DNA of 64,000 bases from CAVSIP01 sp963728075 (GTDB lineage Bacteria; Actinomycetota; Actinomycetes; JAFAQI01; DASSKL01). Below the pieces are notes generated by a model, which did not search any database, was not told where the DNA came from, and saw only the letters and a program-made list of their open reading frames with translations. The stretch's first letter is position 1, and the number at the start of each line of letters is the position of its first letter. Shown in pieces: positions 58,252 through 64,000 of this stretch. A program made the translations under genes and the position numbers. The DNA is taken from NCBI GenBank assembly GCA_963728075.1, contig CAVSIP010000007.1, positions 496,001 through 560,000 on the forward strand. The letters are read 5' to 3'.

Positions 58252-58260
58252 ATGTCCTTT

Positions 58261-59004
58261 CTAGCCTTCCCGGTGGACCTTGGTCGCCGACGCCTGGGCG
58301 CGCGGCCGGACCACCAGCAGGTCGATGTCGACGTGCGCGGGACGGGTCACGACGAAGGCGATGCAGTCGGCGACGTCGTCCGCGCTGAGCGGGTCGGGCA
58401 CGCCCGCGTACACCGCCTCTGCCCGGGCGGCGTCCCCACCGAACCGGACCAGCGAGAACTCCTCGGTGTGCACCATCCCGGGCGCGACCTCGCAGACCCG
58501 GACGGGCTGCCCGCACAGCTCCAGCCGCAGTACCTCGCCCAGGACGCGCTCGGCGTGCTTGGCGGCGTTGTAGCCCGCGCCGCCCTCGTAGACCCCGTGC
58601 CCGGCCGTCGAGGTGACGTTGACGATCACCCCGTCGCCGCCGGCCACCAGGGCAGGCAGCAGCGCCTTGGTCATCCGCAGGGTGCCGAGAACGTTCACGT
58701 CGTACATCCGCTGCCAGTGCGCCTCGTCGGCCTGCGCGACCGGCTCCAGACCGAGCGCGCCGCCGGCGTTGTTGACCAGGACGGAGCACTGCGGCACCTG
58801 CTCGACGAGCGCGGCAACCGACGCCGGATCGGTCACGTCGAGGGTCACGGCGCGGCAGCCGGTCTCGGCGGCCAGCGCATCGAGCCGGTCCCGGCGGCGG
58901 GCGGCGGCGACCACGTCGTACCCCTCGGCGACGAGCCTGCGGGCGGTCGCCTCGCCGATCCCGCTGCTCGCCCCGGTCACCACGGCAGTTCCTCGCCTGC
59001 TCAT
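58261..59004 (-). CDS. Short-chain dehydrogenase/reductase
   Basis: The 247-residue NAD(P)-dependent oxidoreductase has the cofactor motif TGASSGIGEATARR, NNAG (VLVNNAGGALG), the catalytic Ser region (VNVTSTAGHG) and YxxxK as Y-N-A-A-K. ARR after the second strand suggests NADPH. The substrate is unknown. It heads the minus-strand operon of three genes and is divergent from mshA. Start ATG at 59004; the 124-bp gap to mshA holds both promoters. Confidence 0.9.
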   Translation of the reverse strand: MSRRGTAVVTGASSGIGEATARRLVAEGYDVVAAARRRDRLDALAAETGCRAVTLDVTDPASVAALVEQVPQCSVLVNNAGGALGLEPVAQADEAHWQRMYDVNVLGTLRMTKALLPALVAGGDGVIVNVTSTAGHGVYEGGAGYNAAKHAERVLGEVLRLELCGQPVRVCEVAPGMVHTEEFSLVRFGGDAARAEAVYAGVPDPLSADDVADCIAFVVTRPAHVDIDLLVVRPRAQASATKVHREG

Positions 59005-59128
59005 GTGCGGCAGGGTAGGCGGCGCCGGTACGCGGCCTTCCGGCGGCGCTGAACCGACCCCCCACGCGGCGCGTCAGGCGCGTCGGGGAGGATGGTCCCC
59101 GCTGCCCGGGGAGGGAGGTGACGGGCCG

Positions 59129-60439
59129 ATGACCCCGTCCGTCGGTCGCCCGCGCGTGCTCGAGGAGCCGCGGCGCGTCGCCACCCTGTCCGTGCACACC
59201 TCGCCGCTGGAGCAGCCGGGCACCGGTGACGCGGGCGGCATGAACGTCTACGTCGTCGAGGTCTCCAAGCGGCTGGCGGCACGCGGCATCGAGGTGGAGA
59301 TCTTCACCCGGGCCACCAGCAGCGAGCAGCCGCCGGTGGCCGAGCTGTGCCCCGGCGTCACGGTGCGGCACATCACGGCCGGACCGTACGAGGGCCTCGC
59401 GAAGGGCGACCTGTGCTCGCAGCTGTGCGCGTTCGCCTCCGGGGTGCTGCGCGTCGAGGCCATGCACGAGCCGGGCTACTTCGACGTCGTGCACTCCCAC
59501 TACTGGCTGTCCGGGCAGGTCGGCTGGCTCGCAAAGGAGCGCTGGGGTGTCCCGCTGGTGCACTCCATGCACACCATGGCGAAGGTGAAGAACGCGCTGC
59601 TCGCCGAGGGCGACACCCCCGAGCCGCAGGCGCGGGTGATCGGTGAGATGCAGGTGGTCGAGGCCGCGGACCGGCTGGTCGCCTCCACCGACGACGAGGC
59701 CGACCAGCTGGTGGAGCTGTACGGCGCCGAGCCGCGCCGGGTGGTCACCGTGCCGCCCGGGGTGGACCTCGACGTGTTCCGGCCCCGGCCGCGGCGGGCG
59801 GCCCGGACGCGGCTGGGTCTGGCGCGGGACGCGCAGGTGCTGCTGTTCGTGGGCCGGCTGCAGCCGCTGAAGGCACCCGACGTGCTGCTGCACGCGGCGG
59901 CCCGCCTGCTCGCCGACCGGCCGGCGCTGCGCGACAGCCTCGTCGTGGCCGTCGTCGGTGGCCCGTCCGGCACCGGCCTGGAGCACCCGACGTACCTGCA
60001 GGAGCTCGCCGTCGAGCTCGGCATCGCCGACGTCGTGCGGTTCGAGCCGCCGGCGCCGCAGTCGCGGCTGGCCGACTGGTACACCGCAGCGGACGTCTGC
60101 GTCGTGCCGTCGTACAACGAGACCTTCGGCCTGGTCGCCGTGGAGGCGCAGGCGTGCGGCACCCCGGTCGTGGCGGCCTCGGTCGGCGGCCTGGTGACCG
60201 CGGTCGCGGACGGGTCGTCCGGGCTGCTCGTGGCCGGGCACGACCCGGCCGCGTACGCCGCCGCCGTCGCGCGGCTGCTCGACGAGCCGGCGCTGCGGAC
60301 CCGCCTGGCCGAGGGCGCGGTCACCCACGCCCGCCGGTTCGGCTGGTCGGCGACCGTCGACGGGCTGCTCGGCACCTACCGCGCCGCGCTCGAGGAGCAG
60401 GCGGCGGTGACGTCGCTGGACATGCGGGTCGCCGGGTGA
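59129..60439 (+). CDS. mshA: D-inositol-3-phosphate glycosyltransferase, mycothiol biosynthesis
   Basis: This 436-residue GT4-family enzyme makes the first mycothiol intermediate from UDP-GlcNAc and inositol 3-phosphate. Diagnostic segments are TLSVHTSPLEQPGTGDAGGM, NVYVVEVSKRLAARG, VHSHYWLSGQVGWLAK, the donor-binding FVGRLQPLKAPDVLLHAA and SYNETFGLVAVEAQACGTPV. The ATG at 59129 has GGGAGGT 9 nt upstream. The next gene (YbjN) starts inside its stop (GTGA), and gpm follows: the mshA-ybjN-gpm order is also seen in mycobacteria. Confidence 0.93.
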   Translation: MTPSVGRPRVLEEPRRVATLSVHTSPLEQPGTGDAGGMNVYVVEVSKRLAARGIEVEIFTRATSSEQPPVAELCPGVTVRHITAGPYEGLAKGDLCSQLCAFASGVLRVEAMHEPGYFDVVHSHYWLSGQVGWLAKERWGVPLVHSMHTMAKVKNALLAEGDTPEPQARVIGEMQVVEAADRLVASTDDEADQLVELYGAEPRRVVTVPPGVDLDVFRPRPRRAARTRLGLARDAQVLLFVGRLQPLKAPDVLLHAAARLLADRPALRDSLVVAVVGGPSGTGLEHPTYLQELAVELGIADVVRFEPPAPQSRLADWYTAADVCVVPSYNETFGLVAVEAQACGTPVVAASVGGLVTAVADGSSGLLVAGHDPAAYAAAVARLLDEPALRTRLAEGAVTHARRFGWSATVDGLLGTYRAALEEQAAVTSLDMRVAG

Positions 60440-60936
60440 GCGACCTCGACGCGGTGCTCCGCGACACCCTCGACGAGCGGGGCCTGGACTACGAGCGGAC
60501 CGAGCCGGGTGCGTACCTGGTGAAGCTGCCGGGGGAGCACAAGCTCGCGACCATGTGCTGGCTGGTCGCCGGCGAGCACAGCCTGCTCGTCGAGGCGTTC
60601 TTCTGCCGGCAGCCGGACGAGAACCACCAGGCGTTCTACCGGTACCTGCTGGAGAAGAACGCCCGGACCTACGGGGTCGCGTTCTCGGTGGACCACCTCG
60701 GCGACGTGTATCTGACCGGCCGGCTGCCGCTGTGCGCGGTGACCCCCGAGGAGGTCGACCGGCTGCTCGGCAGCGTCCTCACCTACGCCGACGACAACTT
60801 CGACAAGGCCCTCGAGATCGGGTTCGGCACCGCCATCCGCAAGGAGTGGGACTGGCGGGTCAAGCGCGGCGAGAGCCTGCGCAACCTGCAGGCCTTCGCC
60901 GGCTTCGCCGACCCCGCCCGCCGCCCCCGCGAGTAG
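60436..60936 (+). CDS. YbjN-domain protein
   Basis: The 166-residue product has a YbjN domain (type III secretion chaperone-like fold): LPGEHKLATMCWLVAGEHSL, LVEAFFCRQPDENHQAFYRY, LLEKNARTYGVAFSVDHLGD and VYLTGRLPLCAVTPEEVDR. YbjN proteins act as sensors or chaperones of unclear role. It overlaps mshA by 4 bp and is 30 nt upstream of gpm. Its location in the mycothiol/glycolysis operon is conserved in actinobacteria, so a link to thiol or redox state is plausible. Confidence 0.85.
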   Translation: MSDLDAVLRDTLDERGLDYERTEPGAYLVKLPGEHKLATMCWLVAGEHSLLVEAFFCRQPDENHQAFYRYLLEKNARTYGVAFSVDHLGDVYLTGRLPLCAVTPEEVDRLLGSVLTYADDNFDKALEIGFGTAIRKEWDWRVKRGESLRNLQAFAGFADPARRPRE

Positions 60937-60966
60937 CGGCTGCGGGCTTTGGGAGACTCGGAACCC

Positions 60967-61716
60967 ATGACGACCGGCACGCTCGTGCTGCTCCGCCACG
61001 GCGAGAGCGAGTGGAACTCCAAGAACCTGTTCACCGGCTGGGTGGACGTCGACCTCAACGACACCGGCCGCGAGGAGTCCCGTCGCGGGGGCCGGCGGCT
61101 GGCCGAGGCCGGCCTGCTGCCCGACGTGGTGCACACCTCGCTGCTCACCCGCGCGATCCGCACGGCGCAGATGGCGCTGGAGGAGTGCGACCGGATGTGG
61201 ATCCCGGTCCGGCGCACCTGGCGGCTCAACGAGCGGCACTACGGCGGCCTGCAGGGCAAGAACAAGGCCCAGATCCGCGACGAGTTCGGCGAGGGGCAGT
61301 TCATGACCTGGCGGCGGTCGTACGACACCCCGCCGCCGCCGCTGGCCGACGACTCCGAGTGGTCGCAGGTCGGCGACCCGCGCTACGCCGAGCTGCCGAA
61401 CGAGGTGGTCCCGCGCACCGAGTGCCTCAAGGACGTCGTCGTGCGGCTGCTGCCGTACTGGTACGACGCGATCGTCCCCGACCTGCGGGCGGGCCGTACG
61501 GTGCTCGTCGCCGCGCACGGCAACTCGCTGCGCGCGATGGTCAAGCACCTCGACGGCGTCAGCGACGAGGAGATCCCGGGGCTGAACATCCCGACCGGGA
61601 TCCCGCTGCGCTACGACCTCGACGGCGACCTGCGCCCGAAGCTGCCGGGCGGTGAGTACCTCGACCCGGACGCCGCGGCAGCCGCGATCGAGGCGGTGAA
61701 GAACCAGGGCCGCTGA
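60967..61716 (+). CDS. gpmA: 2,3-bisphosphoglycerate-dependent phosphoglycerate mutase
   Basis: This 249-residue glycolytic enzyme interconverts 3- and 2-phosphoglycerate. The active site is clear: LLRHGESEWNSKNLFTGW with the phospho-acceptor His, TRAIRTAQMALE, RRTWRLNERHYGGLQGKNKA, and AAHGNSLRAMVKHL. The ATG at 60967 gives the usual start (MTTGTLVLLRHGE). It is third in the mshA operon. In other actinobacteria a senX3-regX3 two-component system follows; here the next gene is a convergent lipoprotein gene. Confidence 0.94.
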   Translation: MTTGTLVLLRHGESEWNSKNLFTGWVDVDLNDTGREESRRGGRRLAEAGLLPDVVHTSLLTRAIRTAQMALEECDRMWIPVRRTWRLNERHYGGLQGKNKAQIRDEFGEGQFMTWRRSYDTPPPPLADDSEWSQVGDPRYAELPNEVVPRTECLKDVVVRLLPYWYDAIVPDLRAGRTVLVAAHGNSLRAMVKHLDGVSDEEIPGLNIPTGIPLRYDLDGDLRPKLPGGEYLDPDAAAAAIEAVKNQGR

Positions 61717-61733
61717 GCCCCGCGCTCCCAGCG

Positions 61734-62489
61734 CTACCCGGTCGGCGCGACCGTCACGTTCGCGCTCGGCGAGATCGAGATGTGGACCTCGGCCGGCGAC
61801 GCGCTCGGTGACGGGTACGGCGTCGCGGAGCCCGGCGGGTTGATCATCGTGGGTGACGCCTCGGTCGGGCTGGGGACGGGCGTCGCCGTCTCCGTGGTGC
61901 CGGTCGCGTGGGTCACGGGCACGAGCACCGCGACCGAGCCGGCGTTGCCGAACGCGAACGTGACCTGGACGGTCTGCCCCGCGCGCAGCTGCTGCTTGAG
62001 CCCGTGCAGGCGCAGCGCCGGTGCCTGCGTCTGGTCGAACGGCGTACGGAAGATCAGCCGGCCGCCCGGTGCGATCCGCAGCGATCCGCTGCTCGCCTGG
62101 AACGGCTCCGCGGTGGTCGTGACGCTCGGGCTCGGGGACGCCGTCGCCGACGGGGAGCTGGACCCGGCCTGAGCGAGCTGGCCGGCCTCCACCGACGCCG
62201 CGACCGGGCTCGACGCCCCGGTGAACGTGTCGGCGTCCTGGCCGGTGTTGACGATCGTCATGTGGATGTACGCGTCGCCACCCGCGTCGACGATCCCGCC
62301 CGGGCCGGGATCGATGAAGACGTTGCGCAGGCCGATCGACCCCAGGTCAGCGACCGCACCGTCGATGTGCGGGTACTGCACGGACGTCTCGGCCTCCTGG
62401 CCCGATCCGCAACCCGCCAGCCCGCCGGCGGCGAGGACCAGCGCGGCCGCACCCACGGCACCGCGGACGGCGCGACGACTCCCGATCAC
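61734..62489 (-). CDS. LpqE-like lipoprotein
   Basis: This 251-residue protein has a lipoprotein signal (RRAVRGAVGAAALVLAAGGL, with LAGC as lipobox and Cys at about 27). A beta-rich domain with INVFIDPG-like RNVFIDPGPGG and DAYIHMTIVNTGQDADTFTG follows, resembling the copper-chaperone-like DUF461/LpqE family. It ends in a Ser/Pro/Thr-rich tail. In Mycobacterium lpqE lies beside carD, as here. It is probably anchored outside the membrane. Function is unknown; metal binding is a guess. Convergent with gpm and divergent from carD. Confidence 0.83.
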   Translation of the reverse strand: MIGSRRAVRGAVGAAALVLAAGGLAGCGSGQEAETSVQYPHIDGAVADLGSIGLRNVFIDPGPGGIVDAGGDAYIHMTIVNTGQDADTFTGASSPVAASVEAGQLAQAGSSSPSATASPSPSVTTTAEPFQASSGSLRIAPGGRLIFRTPFDQTQAPALRLHGLKQQLRAGQTVQVTFAFGNAGSVAVLVPVTHATGTTETATPVPSPTEASPTMINPPGSATPYPSPSASPAEVHISISPSANVTVAPTG

Positions 62490-62709
62490 GCGTGACTCAA
62501 CTCCCTAGCGCGGCTGGCTGGCCCGGACGGCAGGCGGGGGGACAGTGCGCACAGAAGGGTACTGACCGCACCCGCAGCACCCGGCGACGGCCCGCCGACA
62601 GGCGGCTCCCGCAAGTCCGGGAAGCACTTCGCGGGCTGTCTGTCAAGTCCCCCTCTGCGGCGAATATGGCCTCTGACCTGCGAGAATGCAGGCAATGGCC
62701 GGTGTGCGC

Positions 62710-62730
62710 GGCGTCACGCCGTGTTAGCCT
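62710..62730 (+). promoter_or_regulatory. carD promoter with GGCGTCACGCC palindrome
   Basis: GGCGT-C-ACGCC (62710-62720) lies directly upstream of a TAGCCT -10 box (62725-62730). Unlike many genes here, carD has a leader with GGAAGGGG at about 62741, so its transcript is not leaderless. The remaining gap 62490-62709 holds no gene. Confidence 0.45.
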
Positions 62731-62757
62731 GGAAGCCGGCGGAAGGGGCACGAGAGC

Positions 62758-63240
62758 ATGACTTTCGAGGTCGGCGAGACGGTCGTCTACCCCCACCACG
62801 GGGCTGCACTCATCGAAGCAATCGAGACCCGGCAGATCAAGGGCGAGGACCGCACGTACCTCGTCCTGAAGGTCGCCCAGGGAGATCTGACCGTACGGGT
62901 CCCGGCCGACAACGTCGAGCTCGTAGGTGTCCGCGACGTCGTGGGCCAGGACGGCCTGGAGAAGGTCTTCGAGGTCCTGCGCGCACCGCACACCGAGGAG
63001 CCGACCAACTGGTCGCGCCGCTACAAGGCCAACCTCGAGAAGCTCGCCTCCGGCGACGTCAACAAGGTCGCCGAGGTGGTCCGCGACCTGTGGCGCCGGG
63101 ACCGCGAGCGCGGCCTGTCCGCGGGCGAGAAGCGCATGCTCTCCAAGGCCCGCCAGATCCTCGTCAGCGAGCTGGCGCTCGCCGAGGGCACCAACGAGGA
63201 CAAGGCCGAGGCGATCCTCGACGAGGTCCTCGCCGGCTAG
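62758..63240 (+). CDS. carD: CarD-family RNA-polymerase-binding transcription regulator
   Basis: The 160-residue protein contains the RNA-polymerase-interacting N-terminal domain (FEVGETVVYPHHGAALIEAI, then GEDRTYLVLKVAQGDLTVRV) and the C-terminal DNA-binding helical domain (NWSRRYKANLEKLASGDVNK, then AEVVRDLWRRDRERGLS). CarD stabilises open complexes at housekeeping promoters and is essential in mycobacteria. Length and order are typical. It is followed 4 nt later by ispD, matching the conserved carD-ispD-ispF order. Confidence 0.94.
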   Translation: MTFEVGETVVYPHHGAALIEAIETRQIKGEDRTYLVLKVAQGDLTVRVPADNVELVGVRDVVGQDGLEKVFEVLRAPHTEEPTNWSRRYKANLEKLASGDVNKVAEVVRDLWRRDRERGLSAGEKRMLSKARQILVSELALAEGTNEDKAEAILDEVLAG

Positions 63241-63244
63241 AGCA

Positions 63245-63943
63245 GTGACCACCGCGGCCGTCGTCCCCGCGGCCGGCCGGGGGGAGCGGCTCGGTCCCGG
63301 TGCGCCCAAGGCACTCCGTGAGCTCGGCGGTGCGCCGATGCTCGTCCACGCGGTACGCGCCCTGTCCCAGGCCCGCGCGGTCGACACGGTCGTCGTCGCG
63401 GCGCCGCCCGGCGGGCTGGCCGAGGTGCGCGCCCTGCTGGCGTCGTTCGACGTGACCACCGACGTGCAGGTGGTCGCCGGCGGGGAGACCCGCCAGGAGT
63501 CGGTCTCCCGCGCGCTCGCCGCCCTGCCGGCCCAGGTCGACGTCGTCCTCGTGCACGACGCGGCCCGGCCGCTCGCCCCGAGCGACCTGGTCGACGCGGT
63601 GGTCGCGGCCGTCCGCGCCGGCGCCGACGCGGTCGTCCCGGGCCTGCCGGTCGTCGACACGGTCAAGCGCGTCGACCGCACCGACACGGTCGTGGAGACC
63701 GTCGACCGGGCTGCCCTGCGCGCCGTGCAGACGCCGCAGGGGTTCCGCCGCGCGGTGCTCGAGGAGGCGCACGCGGCCGCCGGCACGACCGAGGCCACCG
63801 ACGACGCCGGGCTGGTCGAGGCCCTGGGCCGGCGCGTGCACGTCGTGCCCGGCCATCCGGAGGCGTTCAAGGTCACCCGCCCGCTCGACCTGGTGCTCGC
63901 CGAGGCCGTGCTCGCCCGACGGAGGGCGGCCGGTGTCCGCTGA
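63245..63943 (+). CDS. ispD: 2-C-methyl-D-erythritol 4-phosphate cytidylyltransferase
   Basis: The 232-residue enzyme carries out the third step of the non-mevalonate isoprenoid pathway, joining CTP with methylerythritol phosphate. Motifs visible are AAVVPAAGRGERLGPGAPKA (substrate-binding loop), VLVHDAARPLAP and RAVQTPQGFRRAVL. The GTG at 63245 is 4 nt after carD. It overlaps ispF by 11 bp, so the two proteins are probably made together. Confidence 0.93.
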   Translation: MTTAAVVPAAGRGERLGPGAPKALRELGGAPMLVHAVRALSQARAVDTVVVAAPPGGLAEVRALLASFDVTTDVQVVAGGETRQESVSRALAALPAQVDVVLVHDAARPLAPSDLVDAVVAAVRAGADAVVPGLPVVDTVKRVDRTDTVVETVDRAALRAVQTPQGFRRAVLEEAHAAAGTTEATDDAGLVEALGRRVHVVPGHPEAFKVTRPLDLVLAEAVLARRRAAGVR

Positions 63944-64000
63944 CGAGCAGGTCGTGCCGCTCACCCGCGGTCTGCCCGAGCTGCCGCGTGTCGGGGTCGG
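63933..64000 (+). CDS. ispF: 2-C-methyl-D-erythritol 2,4-cyclodiphosphate synthase, 5' end only
   Basis: The coding sequence runs off the right edge after 22 codons: VSADEQVVPLTRGLPELPRV followed by GVG, which leads into the LPRVGxGxDxH start of IspF. GGAGG lies 10 nt before the GTG. It overlaps the ispD end by 11 bp. Confidence 0.85.
   Translation, partial: MSADEQVVPLTRGLPELPRVGV

Noticed and set aside
1..64000. tRNA, rRNA, insertion sequences, prophage and replication origin.
   Set aside because: I found no GTTCRANNC-type T-loops with cloverleaf context, transposase, integrase or DnaA-box clusters by eye. A tRNAscan-SE/ISfinder search would be decisive.

Overview
The window is chromosomal DNA from a very high-GC actinobacterium (Actinomycetota). 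The evidence is GTG/TTG starts, extreme third-position GC, mycothiol genes (mshA and a mycothiol-type maleylpyruvate isomerase fold), CarD, an RsiG-type c-di-GMP-binding anti-sigma factor, and gene orders that also occur around the mycobacterial hbhA, mshA/gpm and lpqE/carD/ispD loci. The genus cannot be fixed from the sequence. I saw no rRNA, tRNA, CRISPR array, intact insertion sequence or prophage.

Layout. 1-3.2 kb: a DUF222/13E12-type nuclease gene cut by the left edge, with a perfect SOS box, then a SIMPL protein, a nitrobindin-like protein and an AbrB/PIN toxin-antitoxin pair. 3.2-7.9 kb: a 620-residue protein of unknown function, an HTH plus repeat protein with a paralogue at 23.7 kb, and a scarred stretch holding a broken matrixin-like gene, a beheaded VapB and an intact VapC. 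8-23.6 kb: a hybrid LAL/SARP regulator, a small protein, a 2513-residue secreted protein ending in SLH repeats, a CoA-transferase and a secreted beta-propeller protein. 23.7-31.3 kb: the paralogue, PBP4, a PAS-GGDAF-EAL protein, an MFS transporter and a Fur-family regulator. 31.3-39.5 kb: a histidine kinase, an esterase, a phosphotransferase/ECF sigma/membrane-protein operon, YgfZ, a second phosphotransferase and a CoA-type Nudix enzyme. 39.5-49.5 kb: a sedolisin, DTD, a DUF4388 protein with a roughly 324-residue predicted single alpha helix, RsiG, asparaginase, a c-di-AMP riboswitch with its cell-wall lytic gene, an SRAP protein, and an XRE/HBHA-like pair. 49.6-55.8 kb: DUF2516, an aldo/keto reductase and a translationally coupled glycerol operon (GlpD, an AGPS-like flavoprotein, an FGGY kinase). 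55.8-64 kb: AlaX, a macrodomain protein, a mycothiol-type isomerase, an SDR, mshA-ybjN-gpm, an LpqE-like lipoprotein, carD, ispD and the start of ispF.

How parts may work together. Both cyclic dinucleotide pathways are represented: a c-di-GMP-turnover protein and the c-di-GMP-responsive RsiG, and a c-di-AMP riboswitch on a secreted lytic enzyme. Several secreted or surface proteins (SLH giant, propeller, sedolisin, PBP4) suggest an elaborate envelope. Many genes have a TANNNT box 6-9 nt before the start codon, which points to leaderless transcription. Two intergenic hairpins 12.8 kb apart are the same length and differ by compensatory changes, so they look like members of a structured repeat family. 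Most exact starts and all regulatory calls are inferences from sequence inspection only.
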